The position numbers and the translations under genes were made by a program. Of a stretch of DNA of 64,000 nucleotides, positions 52,242 through 61,677 are shown one piece after another. The stretch is taken from assembly GCF_003671495.1 (NCBI RefSeq), contig NZ_RCHN01000045.1, forward strand, positions 62,001 through 126,000. The letters run 5' to 3'. The notes under the pieces were generated by a model that made no database searches, was not told where the DNA came from, and was given only the letters and a program-made list of their open reading frames with translations. How positions within the stretch are numbered: position 1 is the first letter of the stretch; the number at the start of each line of letters is the position of its first letter. The DNA is from Ketobacter sp. (GTDB lineage Bacteria; Pseudomonadota; Gammaproteobacteria; Pseudomonadales; Ketobacteraceae).

Positions 52242-52706
52242 GGCCTTGTCGTTAAGAATTGACCCTCCGTGCAGCTCCAGTCCCTGGTCGATGGATGCGG
52301 CAATTTTCAGCACATCCTCAGGGGGTATCTGTCTGATTACCTTGTCGTTTTCTTCGTCTATTACTGTGATAACGATACGATTTTCGTGTTCCGCCACTTT
52401 AAAATCAAGACTGCGTTGATTTCTCTGCATCAACTCCCTGACTTTGGGAATGGCTTCGTTTACTTTTTTCTTTAACTCTTCCTTCTGAACCTGCTCAACA
52501 TCCTTATCAACCCGCGCTTCAATTTCCCTGGAGATTTCCTTGGAAATAGAATTACCAGCAGCCTCAGCCGCCTTGGTATCGGTTTGCGAGACCTGCTGAA
52601 TACCATCACTATCCACCTGATCACGCGCACGATTCCTTGATGCTACACCGCTCAAATCCTTAACGGTTAAGTTCAAATCTGCGTTTAAAGGCTTATCGCT
52701 TATCAT
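52239..52706 (-). CDS. flaG: FlaG family protein
   Basis: The product has 155 residues from ATG 52704-52706; the upstream frame to 52748 includes the stem-loop and is unlikely to be translated. The last half matches FlaG: RSLDFKVAEHENRIVITVIDEENDKVIRQIPPEDVLKIAASID. The first half is charged and helical. FlaG proteins affect filament length; the gene typically sits between flagellin and fliD, as here. Confidence 0.92.
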   Translation of the reverse strand: MISDKPLNADLNLTVKDLSGVASRNRARDQVDSDGIQQVSQTDTKAAEAAGNSISKEISREIEARVDKDVEQVQKEELKKKVNEAIPKVRELMQRNQRSLDFKVAEHENRIVITVIDEENDKVIRQIPPEDVLKIAASIDQGLELHGGSILNDKA

Positions 52707-52729
52707 ACACGCCACCTGATACAACAAAT

Positions 52730-52760
52730 GCGGGCGCCCGAGATTCATCCCGGGCCCCGC
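52730..52760 (-). terminator. GC-rich stem-loop between flagellin 1 and flaG
   Basis: On the minus strand GCGGG and CCCGC pair at the outside and CCCGGGAT with ATCTCGGG on the inside, around a GA loop, with a small internal loop. It starts about 45 bases after the flagellin stop. There is no U-run, so it may attenuate rather than stop read-through into flaG. Confidence 0.42.
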
Positions 52761-52804
52761 GCCAAACTAATGACCTTGTTGCAGGCTTATATCACGCTGG
52801 AGAA

Positions 52805-54349
52805 TTAACCCAGCAGTGACAAAGCTTGTTGAGGCAAGGCATTAGCCTGAGCCAGAACCGAGATGCCTGCTTGCTGCAATACCTGGTTCTTGGACAAGTT
52901 GGCTGTTTCTGCCGCAAAGTCTGCATCACGGATTCGGCTGTTGGCAGCTGCCAGACTCTCGGACACCGCAGACAGGTTACGGATGGTAGATTCAAATCGG
53001 TTTTGAATCGCACCCAGACCTGCGCGGAAGGAGTCGATCTGAGCCAGGGCACTGTCAACAGAATCCATGGTGATATTGGAAGCTTCTACGGTAGTGATGT
53101 CCGCATTTGCAATGGTACCTACAGCCTGAACGTTCTGTTCATCCGCGGCACCCGCCGTGAAGCCAGCCAAAGTGAGCGTATCCTGGGCGGAAATCACGAT
53201 CTGACCACCCTTGAAGCCGTCACCAGCGTTAGCCAGAGCGGTAAGATCTGTGGCTGCGGCAGTGTCGCCACCGTCAAACAGGATTTCTTCAGAACCGTTT
53301 GCAGTTACGATTACCATATCCCGGCCGTCAACGGCTTCCAGCTTAAGATTACCGTTTTCGTCAACACTTGCAGTTACACCAGTGGTGCTGGTCTTGGCAT
53401 TGATGGCGTTAACCAGGCTGCCGTCAGCGTCTTTTTCCTGAACCTCAACTGGACCAATGTCGACACCGTTGATTTCCAGATCACCGTTAGCAAGTGTACC
53501 GGCACCAACGTAAGCATTGGCTGCAGTTGCGCCCGTTACGTCAGTATAATCAAAGGTATTTACTGCAGTTGCATAAACACCCTGCAGGCCTTCTACGCCA
53601 TCTTCACGCAGAGTGTTGATGCGCTCAGCCAATTGCAGAGCAACACCAGATCCGTAGTTGTCATCGTTTGGATCCTGCAATTGAGCAGCAGTGGGAGCAG
53701 TAATACCACCACCATTTGCAGCCAGAGTCACATCAACGGTGTCACCAGCACCTGATGTAATGCTGTAACCTGCACCGGCAGCAATGTCGGTACCCGCTAC
53801 AATTTCACCAGTTGTGGACTGAACCGCACCGGGCTGGCTACCCAGGGCACTGGCGCGAGCATCCACACCGTCAACCGCTACAGTTTCGCCAGCATTAGCA
53901 CCAATCTGGAAACTCAGTGAAGTCAGAGAACCATCTGCCACATTGTTACCGTTAAAGGTTGTGGTTTTGGCGATACGATCGATTTCAGATACCAGCTGAT
54001 CAACCTCTTCCTGCAGAGATTGACGGTCAGCAGCACTGTTGGTGTCGTTAGCAGACTGAACAGCCAGGTCACGAATACGCTGTAAGGAGGTGGTGATCTC
54101 GTCCAGAGCACTTTCAGTAGTCTGGGCGAAAGAAATACCATCGTTAGCGTTTCGAACGGCAACGTTCAAACCACGAATCTGGGTAGTGAATCGGTTGGAG
54201 ATGGCCAGGCCGGCAGCATCATCCTTGGCGCCATTAATACGCAAACCAGAAGACAAACGCTGCAGGGAGGTCTGGAGAGAACCCTGCGACTTATTCAGGT
54301 TACGCTGCGCATTAAGGGACGAAATGTTGGTGTTAATGATCTGGGGCAT
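52805..54349 (-). CDS. fliC: Flagellin 1
   Basis: The protein has 514 residues. The N-terminal D0/D1 region (1-175) has INTNISSLNAQRNLNKS, LSSGLRINGAKDDAAGLAI and RFTTQIRGLNVAVRNANDG; the C-terminal D1/D0 (about 425-514) ends NQVLQQAGISVLAQANALPQQALSLLG. The variable middle is acidic, rich in Ala, Asp and Thr, with no cysteine. It is exported and assembled as the filament. It has its own sigma-28 promoter 107 bases upstream and a tandem paralogue just upstream (54615-56153). Confidence 0.97.
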   Translation of the reverse strand: MPQIINTNISSLNAQRNLNKSQGSLQTSLQRLSSGLRINGAKDDAAGLAISNRFTTQIRGLNVAVRNANDGISFAQTTESALDEITTSLQRIRDLAVQSANDTNSAADRQSLQEEVDQLVSEIDRIAKTTTFNGNNVADGSLTSLSFQIGANAGETVAVDGVDARASALGSQPGAVQSTTGEIVAGTDIAAGAGYSITSGAGDTVDVTLAANGGGITAPTAAQLQDPNDDNYGSGVALQLAERINTLREDGVEGLQGVYATAVNTFDYTDVTGATAANAYVGAGTLANGDLEINGVDIGPVEVQEKDADGSLVNAINAKTSTTGVTASVDENGNLKLEAVDGRDMVIVTANGSEEILFDGGDTAAATDLTALANAGDGFKGGQIVISAQDTLTLAGFTAGAADEQNVQAVGTIANADITTVEASNITMDSVDSALAQIDSFRAGLGAIQNRFESTIRNLSAVSESLAAANSRIRDADFAAETANLSKNQVLQQAGISVLAQANALPQQALSLLG

Positions 54350-54455
54350 TGTGTGTCTCCTGCGTTTATTTCAACACGACCTCAACTACTGAGGACTTAT
54401 GCGATTGGTGTAGCCTCTGTGAGGCCGTGTCACTTCAATCTTCCGTTCAATAGAT

Positions 54456-54482
54456 TTATCGGCCCGGTTTCACACAACTTGA
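54456..54482 (-). promoter_or_regulatory. Sigma-28 (FliA) promoter of flagellin 1
   Basis: On the minus strand TCAA (54479-54482), a 15-base spacer and GCCGATAA (54456-54463) match the FliA consensus except for one -35 base. It implies a 5' leader of about 100 bases before the flagellin ATG. Confidence 0.82.
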
Positions 54483-54546
54483 TCAAATATTTAAACCTTT
54501 TAGTTACATATCCTCACTTTTTTATATCTATCACGGCCCACATATA

Positions 54547-54582
54547 ACAAAAGGCGCCCGAATTGCTTCAACTGGGGCGCCT
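54547..54582 (-). terminator. Rho-independent terminator after flagellin 2
   Basis: On the minus strand the arms AGGCGCCC and GGGCGCCT (54575-54582 and 54552-54559) form a perfect 8-bp stem with a 15-base loop, followed by TTTGTT. It lies 33 bases after the flagellin 2 stop and before the promoter of flagellin 1, so the two flagellins are separate transcripts. Confidence 0.82.
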
Positions 54583-54614
54583 TAGTGTTATAAGGGAGAG
54601 CTTAAGGGCGGAAG

Positions 54615-56153
54615 TTAGCCCTGGAGCAATGACAATACCTGTTGCGGCAAGGCATTAGCCTGAGCCAGAACCGAGATACCCGCCTGTTGTAGCACCTGAT
54701 TCTTGGACAAGTTGGCTGTTTCTGCCGCGAAGTCCGCATCGCGGATTCGGCTGTTGGCAGCGGCCAGACTCTCCGATACCGCGGACAGGTTACGGATTGT
54801 GGATTCGAAACGGTTTTGCACCGCACCCAACTCACCGCGGAAAGCATCAATCTGTGCCAAGGCGCTATCGACCGATTCCATGGTGATATTGGAGGACTCA
54901 ACCGTGGTGATATCGGCGTTCGCGATGGTGCCCACTGCCTGTATGTTGTCATCATCGCCGGCCTGGGTGAAGGCACCCAAAGCAATGGTATCCTGAGCGG
55001 AAACGGTAATGGTACCGGCTTTGAACTGCGTTGCTATAGCCGTTATATCGTTAGTGTTCGCGGGATCGTCGCCCCCGTCAAACAACACATCCTCGGCGCC
55101 GTTATTGGTGGAAATGACCACATCCCGGCCGTCTTCAGCCGTCAGTACAAGGCGCCCGTTGTCGTCGATACTGGCTTTAACACCAGTGATATCTTCCTTG
55201 GCGTTAATAGCCCGCAGCAAACTGCCGTCCGCATCACGCTCCTGGATCTCAACCGGACCGATGTCTACTCCGTTTATCTGCAAATCACCGTTGGCAAGGG
55301 TACCGGCACCAACAAAAGCGTCCGCCTCAACGGCGCCCGTTACATCGGACCAATCAAACGTAGTTGTGGCAGAGGCGTACACCCCTTCCATACCTTCCAC
55401 ACCTTCTTCGCGGAGTTCATTAACCCGCTCAGCCAGGTACTTGGCAACACCCGAGCCATAGTCGTTCGCGGTAGGGTCCTGCAAGTTCGCGAGCGTCGCG
55501 CCGGTAATAGTGCCGCCATTCTCAGCACTCAACACATCAACTGTCGTACCATTGGTACCGACGGTGATCGGAAAACTCGCCAGCGCAGTTGCCGCTGCGG
55601 CTGCAATATTGGATGCTGTACTTTGCACTGCACCAGGCTGAGAACCCAAGGAGTCGATACGAGCATCTACCCCACCTACTTCGACCCCTTCCCCTGCATT
55701 GGCACCAATCTGGAAGTAATAGGACGTGAGTGACCCATCCAGAACGTTACGACCGTTGAAAGTGGTAGTCGTCGCAATACGATCCACCTCGTCAATCAGC
55801 TGATCCACTTCTGCCTGCAAGGACAGTCGATCGGCTTCGCTGTTGGTATCGTTAGCTGACTGAACAGCCAGATCCCGAATTCGCTGCAATGCGTTGGTAA
55901 TTTCATCCAGCGCGCTTTCAGTGGTCTGGGCCAGCGAAATACCATCATTGGCATTACGTACAGCCACATTCAAGCCTCTGACCTGAGTGGTGAAGCGGTT
56001 TGAGATCGCCAGACCGGCGGCATCGTCCTTGGCACTGTTGATGCGAAGGCCTGACGACAGCCGCTGCAACGACGTTTGCAACGAGCCCTGAGATTTATTC
56101 AGGTTACGCTGGGCATTGATTGACGAAATATTCGTATTAATAATCTGTGGCAT
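54615..56153 (-). CDS. fliC: Flagellin 2 (tandem paralogue)
   Basis: The 512-residue protein is nearly identical to flagellin 1 over the first ~135 residues (changes such as Ile12 for Leu, Val for Ile in TTQVRG and NALQR for TSLQR) and the last ~85 residues. The middle (about 180-400) is shorter by a few residues and clearly diverged. It ends QQVLSLLQG. No sigma-28 box is visible upstream; the 160-base leader holds a 7-bp inverted repeat (56172-56203). A terminator follows. Confidence 0.96.
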   Translation of the reverse strand: MPQIINTNISSINAQRNLNKSQGSLQTSLQRLSSGLRINSAKDDAAGLAISNRFTTQVRGLNVAVRNANDGISLAQTTESALDEITNALQRIRDLAVQSANDTNSEADRLSLQAEVDQLIDEVDRIATTTTFNGRNVLDGSLTSYYFQIGANAGEGVEVGGVDARIDSLGSQPGAVQSTASNIAAAAATALASFPITVGTNGTTVDVLSAENGGTITGATLANLQDPTANDYGSGVAKYLAERVNELREEGVEGMEGVYASATTTFDWSDVTGAVEADAFVGAGTLANGDLQINGVDIGPVEIQERDADGSLLRAINAKEDITGVKASIDDNGRLVLTAEDGRDVVISTNNGAEDVLFDGGDDPANTNDITAIATQFKAGTITVSAQDTIALGAFTQAGDDDNIQAVGTIANADITTVESSNITMESVDSALAQIDAFRGELGAVQNRFESTIRNLSAVSESLAAANSRIRDADFAAETANLSKNQVLQQAGISVLAQANALPQQVLSLLQG

Positions 56154-56313
56154 GTTGGTTTCTCCTACTTCGCCTTCCCGGCGTTTGTCCTGATGAGGAA
56201 GGCTGATTCAACTGTTAATTCGATGTTCCGGGCCTGTTTCAATTCACCCATGCTAGCCTCCTCGCCATTGACCGTGTTGCAGTAAAATCTGTGTACTCAT
56301 GGTGTTAACCGCG

Positions 56314-57537
56314 CTAAATAAATTCAAACAGGGATAAGTTCTGAACCTGGACAAAACTTTGCTGCGCCGCTTGCAGCGCCAGGGTTCGCTTATTCAATTC
56401 CGTGATGGCTTCGGCGTAATCCAGGTCCTTCACCACCGACAGCGCCGACTGCGCTTCCACCTTCAGGCTCTCATTGATCTCCGCCTCACTTTCAATCACA
56501 TTGAGTCGGCTGCCCACGCTGGCACGGACTTCATCAATGTGGTTCATGGCCTGATCCAGATTCTGCAGACCTACGTTGAGGGCATTTTGAAAGGTGGCCT
56601 GCAGGGTAGCGGTGTTGTTCGGGATCTTCAGCGCCGACACAACCTGATTCACCGTAGCAAACACGGATTGCCTGAAACTCGGCTCAATGCTGAAACTGTC
56701 CCCGGCCTGCGGAAACCCGGAGATGGAAAAGTTGATGCCGTTGAATGAAATGGACGCGTCTTCGTCAAACAGCGGCAACGGAGCCGCATAGACTGGCCCG
56801 GTATTGGCCCCGGTAATCTGGTATTGAAGCGCTCCGCTGCCGCTCAACGAGAAGTCCACACTGTACTGGTCGCCCACATAAACGGTGGGATCTTCCAGCA
56901 CCGCAGCACTGATGACACCGGTGCCCAGGTTGGAGGAATCCCCTTCCGTCACGAACGAGCCGTTACCGGTTTTAATGTCGAAGAACACTTCGTCGCCGCT
57001 ATTGCCGCTTTCCACCCTGACTGAGGTGTTGACGTTTACATTCAGCACACCCTGATCGCCGTTGTAGGTGACACTGCCGGTACCATCCCGGGAGAACGGC
57101 TTGACGTTGGTTTTGAAACCGGAAAACAGGTACTCACCACTGGCCAGCTGGCTGTTGCCCAGGCCAATCAGCTCGTCCATCCGCTGCTCAATCTCGACAA
57201 TGATGGCCTGGCGGTCGGTCTGATTCATGGTGGCATTGGCACCCTGCAGTGTGAGGTCGCGAATCCGCTGCAGGATATCCGTCACATTGGCCAGCGCAGA
57301 CTCCTCCACCGCAAGCTTGGTTTCAGCGGTTTGACCGTTACTGATGAATTGCAATGAGTTGTCGATCTGCTTCTGTAGATCCAGCGCCACCGCCGAGCCA
57401 ATCGGATCGTCGGAGGGTTTCAGAATCCGGGTGCCCTTGGATAACTGCAGTTGGGTCTGATTCACCTTGGACTGGTTATCCAGAATGGAGTTGGCTCCCT
57501 GGGTGAATACTTGTGAGGTTGAGATTCGAATCGGCAT
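56314..57537 (-). CDS. flgL: Hook-filament junction protein FlgL (HAP3)
   Basis: The 407-residue protein has flagellin-like termini. The N-terminus has RISTSQVFTQGANSILDNQSKVNQTQLQLSKGTRILKPSDDP and the C-terminus has LDYAEAITELNKRTLALQAAQQSFVQVQNLSLFEFI. It joins hook and filament together with FlgK. It lies 10 bases after flgK in an flgKL unit. Confidence 0.96.
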   Translation of the reverse strand: MPIRISTSQVFTQGANSILDNQSKVNQTQLQLSKGTRILKPSDDPIGSAVALDLQKQIDNSLQFISNGQTAETKLAVEESALANVTDILQRIRDLTLQGANATMNQTDRQAIIVEIEQRMDELIGLGNSQLASGEYLFSGFKTNVKPFSRDGTGSVTYNGDQGVLNVNVNTSVRVESGNSGDEVFFDIKTGNGSFVTEGDSSNLGTGVISAAVLEDPTVYVGDQYSVDFSLSGSGALQYQITGANTGPVYAAPLPLFDEDASISFNGINFSISGFPQAGDSFSIEPSFRQSVFATVNQVVSALKIPNNTATLQATFQNALNVGLQNLDQAMNHIDEVRASVGSRLNVIESEAEINESLKVEAQSALSVVKDLDYAEAITELNKRTLALQAAQQSFVQVQNLSLFEFI

Positions 57538-57547
57538 CTTATCAACC

Positions 57548-59530
57548 TCAGAGGGAACTGATTATGGTATCGAACAGTTCACTGGACACCTGGATCACTC
57601 TGGCAGAAGCCTGGTAGGACTGCTGGAACCGGATCAGGTTCGCTGCCTCCTCATCCAGGTTGACACCGGAGATGGATTCCCACTGTGCCTCAGACTGATT
57701 CAAGATGGTTTGCGCCGCCTCCTGACTGACGGAAGCGTCGTTGGTGCGGGTGCCTACCCCACTCACCAGCTGGCCATAGGCACCCTGATAGGTGACCGTA
57801 CCATTGGCAATGGTTTTGGTGGTGGACAGCGCACCCAACAGCAGCGCATTACGGTTATCGTTCACGCCACCATTGTTGTAGCCAATTTCAACCTGGTCGC
57901 CAGTGGCGGGATTACCGTTGAACACCACATCGTAACCGGAAGCCGGATACAGGCCTGCCAATTCCAGCAGCCCATTGGATTGGCCCGGCGTATAGGCAAC
58001 CCCACCGACCACCACCGCATTGGTACCGGCATCCAGCACGTCGTAGGTGGTGGCGCTGGTGAACTCAACCCGATAAGGTGGCACCAAGGCAAAGGGCGTG
58101 GTAGTAAAGTCCGCGGAGGTGGTGTCCGTTACGATAACGTCCTCAACATAGCCGGCACCGGTGTTACTGGCGGGCAGATTGGTCGTCACCGGCAGAGCCG
58201 CGGCCACCTGGCGGACATCGGTAATGTCCATATCCAGTTCATAAGCACCCAGGCGGGTGGGCAGGATGGTGAATTCATCCCGGTCCGCCGGTGCGCCGGA
58301 TACGAAATTCAGTGTAAACCCATCGGTGGTAGCAAACGTTCCACCAGGGCCCGGATCAGCAAACGTGGCGTTGACGGTATTGTCCGCGTTGTAAAGGGTG
58401 TAGTTACCCGATCCGGCATCGTATCGCAGCCGATAATCTTCTGCCGTCAGCAGGTTGGTATCGTCGATGGTCACCGAGATCGCTGCAGTACCCGCGTTGG
58501 ACGTTCTCCCCGCCACACGGGCAAATTCCGCGGTGCTGGAATTGATGTCGCTGAAGAAGGTACCACCCAACTGATTGTCCAAGTCCATACCCAGCTGGTG
58601 CTGATCATTGAACGACTGGGCCACGGATAACGCCATGCGTCCCAACTCGTTAAATACGGGGTCGATCAAATCTTCCCGTACCGTAATCAATCCGCCCAAA
58701 CGGCCACCGGACACCAGGTTTGTGATGTTCTGAACGTTGCTGCCATCGGTGATGATGATGTCCTTACGGCGCAAACCGGTGGAGTTGGAAACGGTTTGTA
58801 CGGAGAAGGAGTCATTGCCGATTACCAAAGGCTGACCGCTGCCAATGAACACGCTGAGGCTCAGATTCTGCTGTTGCAGAACTTCGACCCCGACCAGTTC
58901 GGATAACTGGCGCACGGCCTCGTCCCGTTGATCCAACAGGTCATTGGGGAGCTCACCGGTATTGTTGGTGTACACCGCCTGAATGGATTCGTTATAGGAG
59001 GCAATGCTGGCGGCCAGCTGGGTGATCTTGGACGCGACGGCATCCAGCTCAATATTCAGGGTTTCGTTGGTTTGAAACACCTGCTCGTACACCGCGTTGA
59101 AGCGGTTCACCAGCGCTTCACCGGAACTCAGTAAAACCTGGCGATTGGGCACCGACGCCGGATCATTGGAAACATCCTGCACGGCGTCAAAAAAGGATTG
59201 CAATGAGGGTGTGATCGCTGTGGAATCATCTCCCAACAGTTGGTCCACACGCACCGCGTATTCATAATAGGCATCGTAGGTGTTGTAGGATGCGATGTCC
59301 CGCCGCAGTTGATCGACCACGTACTGATTGCTGACCCGCGATATGCTGGCAACGTCAACGCCCTGGCCAACAAAGGAGCCGCCGTAGGATTGCGGAACCC
59401 GAGTGGCCAGGCCGGTTTTCTGGCGGCTGTAGCCTTCGGTATCGACATTAACGATATTATGGCTGGTGGTCGACAGCGAGGTTTGACTCGCTCTCAATCC
59501 TGATAATGCTATGCCCGCAAGATCTGCCAT
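57548..59530 (-). CDS. flgK: Hook-filament junction protein FlgK (HAP1)
   Basis: The 660-residue protein has the FlgK N-terminus LAGIALSGLRASQTSLSTTSHNIVNVDTEGYSRQ and the signature SFFDAVQDVSNDPASVPNRQVLLSSGEALVNRF (about 105-137). The C-terminus has SGVNLDEEAANLIRFQQSYQASARVIQVSSELFDTII. The middle is about 100 residues longer than in enteric FlgK. It forms the first junction ring on the hook. It is 14 bases after flgJ. Confidence 0.97.
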   Translation of the reverse strand: MADLAGIALSGLRASQTSLSTTSHNIVNVDTEGYSRQKTGLATRVPQSYGGSFVGQGVDVASISRVSNQYVVDQLRRDIASYNTYDAYYEYAVRVDQLLGDDSTAITPSLQSFFDAVQDVSNDPASVPNRQVLLSSGEALVNRFNAVYEQVFQTNETLNIELDAVASKITQLAASIASYNESIQAVYTNNTGELPNDLLDQRDEAVRQLSELVGVEVLQQQNLSLSVFIGSGQPLVIGNDSFSVQTVSNSTGLRRKDIIITDGSNVQNITNLVSGGRLGGLITVREDLIDPVFNELGRMALSVAQSFNDQHQLGMDLDNQLGGTFFSDINSSTAEFARVAGRTSNAGTAAISVTIDDTNLLTAEDYRLRYDAGSGNYTLYNADNTVNATFADPGPGGTFATTDGFTLNFVSGAPADRDEFTILPTRLGAYELDMDITDVRQVAAALPVTTNLPASNTGAGYVEDVIVTDTTSADFTTTPFALVPPYRVEFTSATTYDVLDAGTNAVVVGGVAYTPGQSNGLLELAGLYPASGYDVVFNGNPATGDQVEIGYNNGGVNDNRNALLLGALSTTKTIANGTVTYQGAYGQLVSGVGTRTNDASVSQEAAQTILNQSEAQWESISGVNLDEEAANLIRFQQSYQASARVIQVSSELFDTIISSL

Positions 59531-59544
59531 TTATCTGTTCCGCT

Positions 59545-60567
59545 TTAAAGTTTGGTTGCCGCTGTTTTTAACGCTGCTTGAAATACGTCACTATCCATGA
59601 TGTTTGCAATTTTGTTGCCATAATTTGGATCGGTGGCGTAACCGGAGTTCTGCAAATCAAAACCCCATTGTTTCGCTTCACTTTTTTTACCAATGGCATT
59701 TTCGTAGCGGGCATTTGAATGCAGAAAATTCACATAATCATCAAACGCCTGATCCAAAGAGCGGTAAGAGCGGAAAGCGGCATTCTCCTGGGCGGCAATT
59801 CCATTCCGGTATTCCAGTGTGTTGCGGCGAACCACATCACCCTGCCAGCGGGAATCCGCCTTGATGCCAAATAAATTGAAAGAGTTTGCTCCGCCGGCCG
59901 CTTCCATCACATGCTGTCCCCAACCGGTTTCCAACACTGCCTGGGCAATCACGGCTTCAGGCGAGGTGCCCAAGCGTTCCGCAGCACGTTTGGCGTGAGG
60001 ATAAATGACCTGTACAAAATCGCTGGGGGATTGCCACTGAGCATCAGCTGTATCTTGCTCTGCAACCAGGTGCGCGTTAGGTGTGGCAACAACAGAGGAA
60101 CTCGGTGCCGGTTTTGAATCCTGTGCAGTTGCTGCAGATCGGGAATCGGTTTCACCCTCCGCCACCGGCAGTGAAGGTCGCGCCAATACGGGATGTTTCA
60201 GGTAGTCGGAAATATCGGTATTGACGTCCGGGGTTCGTTGCCGGGCTGCGGCCTGGGTCTGCATCTGCTTGACAATCACATCCGCCAACCCGATACCACC
60301 CTGCTTACTGATGTTCAACGACAGCTGTTTGTCGTACATACCCTGATAGAACTGGCCGTCACGGGAATCCAGCATGTTGCCTTCCGCAAACACCGCATTG
60401 GCGTCGCGCATACTCTGCAACATCATATTGAGGAAGACCCCTTCCATTTGCTGGGCAGCTGCCCTCAGGGCCGCATCCCCATCATCGCGGGTCATCTTGC
60501 GCAGCTGATTGAACTTGGAGAAGTCCAGATACAGATCAGGAGAACTGTTGCTGGGCGGCTTGAACAT
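59545..60567 (-). CDS. flgJ: Rod-capping muramidase FlgJ
   Basis: The protein has 340 residues. The N-terminal rod-cap domain (about 20-100) has LRAAAQQMEGVFLNMMLQSMRDAN and QFYQGMYDKQLSLNISKQGGIGLAD. A variable Ser/Ala-rich linker follows (about 120-185). The C-terminal glucosaminidase domain (about 185-335) has the catalytic Glu in AQAVLETGWGQ and then FNLFGIKADSRWQGD. It opens the peptidoglycan for the rod. It is 1 base after flgI, so translation is coupled. Confidence 0.96.
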   Translation of the reverse strand: MFKPPSNSSPDLYLDFSKFNQLRKMTRDDGDAALRAAAQQMEGVFLNMMLQSMRDANAVFAEGNMLDSRDGQFYQGMYDKQLSLNISKQGGIGLADVIVKQMQTQAAARQRTPDVNTDISDYLKHPVLARPSLPVAEGETDSRSAATAQDSKPAPSSSVVATPNAHLVAEQDTADAQWQSPSDFVQVIYPHAKRAAERLGTSPEAVIAQAVLETGWGQHVMEAAGGANSFNLFGIKADSRWQGDVVRRNTLEYRNGIAAQENAAFRSYRSLDQAFDDYVNFLHSNARYENAIGKKSEAKQWGFDLQNSGYATDPNYGNKIANIMDSDVFQAALKTAATKL

Positions 60568-60568
60568 A

Positions 60569-61666
60569 TCAGATCACGATCAGCTCAGCGCGCAGGGCAC
60601 CGGCCTGTTTCAAGGCTTCCAGAATCGCCATCAGGTCGCCTGGCGCCATGCCCACCCGATTGACCGCAGCCACGATGTCATCCAGGGTGACGCTGTCGCC
60701 CACCTTGAACATATGGCTTTTCTCTTCGGTAATATCGATCTGGGATTCATTGGCAGCCACCGTCCGGCCACCGGCAAACGCCCCGGGCTGGCTGATGTCC
60801 ACACTTTCCGAGATCGTGACCGTCAGGTTGCCATGGGTGACCGCAGCGGGCGACACTTTGACATTGTTGCCGATCACGATGGTGCCGGTGCGGGAATTAA
60901 TGATGACCTTGGCCGACGGTTCCGCCGGTTTTACCTCCAGGTTTTCCAACACCGATAGATAGGTCACCCGCTGGGACGGATCGCGGGGAGCCGTGACCAC
61001 AATGGACGTGGCATCCATGGAGCGCGCTACGCCCGGCCCCAACAAGCGGTTAATCTCATCACGCACCCGTTTGGCGGTGGTGAAATCCGGTTGATGCAGG
61101 TTGAACGTCAAGGTATTGCCTTCGTGGAATGGATTTGGCGCAGACACTTCCACCGTAGCGCCATTGGGAATGCGCCCGGCGCTGGGAATATTCACGGTGA
61201 TCTTGGAGCCGTCAGAACCCTGGGCACCAAAGCCGCCCACCACCAGGTTACCCTGGGCAATGGCATAAACCCGGCCATCTGCACCCCGCAACGGTGTCAT
61301 CAACAGAGTGCCACCTCTCAAACTGGAAGCGTTACCCAAAGAGGAAACCGTTACATCAATACGCTGACCCGCCTTGGCAAACGGCGGCAACTCCGAATGG
61401 ATGGACACCGCCGCCACGTTTTTCAGTTTTGGGGTCAGGTTCTCCGGTACGCTGATACCGAACTGTTCCATCATGTTACGGAAGGTTTGTACCGTGAACG
61501 GCGTCTGGTTGGTTTTGTCGCCGGTGCCATCCAGACCCACCACCAAGCCGTACCCGATCAATTGGTTGCTGCGGACACCCTGTACATCGGAAATGTCCTT
61601 TAAGCGGTCCGCCAGACTGATGCCGGGCAATACCAGCAGGGCAATGACTGTCAGCCATGTTTTCAT
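60569..61666 (-). CDS. flgI: Flagellar P-ring protein FlgI
   Basis: From ATG 61664-61666 the product has 365 residues; the frame extends to 61693 but the signal peptide (MKTWLTVIALLVLPGISLA) starts here. Conserved phrases are LKDISDVQGVRSNQLIGYGLVVGLDGTGD and MGVAPGDLMAILEALKQAGAL near the end. FlgI forms the P ring around the rod in the peptidoglycan layer. It is 11 bases after flgH. Confidence 0.96.
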   Translation of the reverse strand: MKTWLTVIALLVLPGISLADRLKDISDVQGVRSNQLIGYGLVVGLDGTGDKTNQTPFTVQTFRNMMEQFGISVPENLTPKLKNVAAVSIHSELPPFAKAGQRIDVTVSSLGNASSLRGGTLLMTPLRGADGRVYAIAQGNLVVGGFGAQGSDGSKITVNIPSAGRIPNGATVEVSAPNPFHEGNTLTFNLHQPDFTTAKRVRDEINRLLGPGVARSMDATSIVVTAPRDPSQRVTYLSVLENLEVKPAEPSAKVIINSRTGTIVIGNNVKVSPAAVTHGNLTVTISESVDISQPGAFAGGRTVAANESQIDITEEKSHMFKVGDSVTLDDIVAAVNRVGMAPGDLMAILEALKQAGALRAELIVI

Positions 61667-61677
61667 GAAACAAATCC

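Noticed and set aside
56154..56313. A sigma-28 or sigma-54 promoter for flagellin 2
   Set aside because: GCCCGGAA has only 5 of 8 FliA matches with no -35 box, and a TGGC...GC pair has an 11-base gap where 10 is required for sigma-54.
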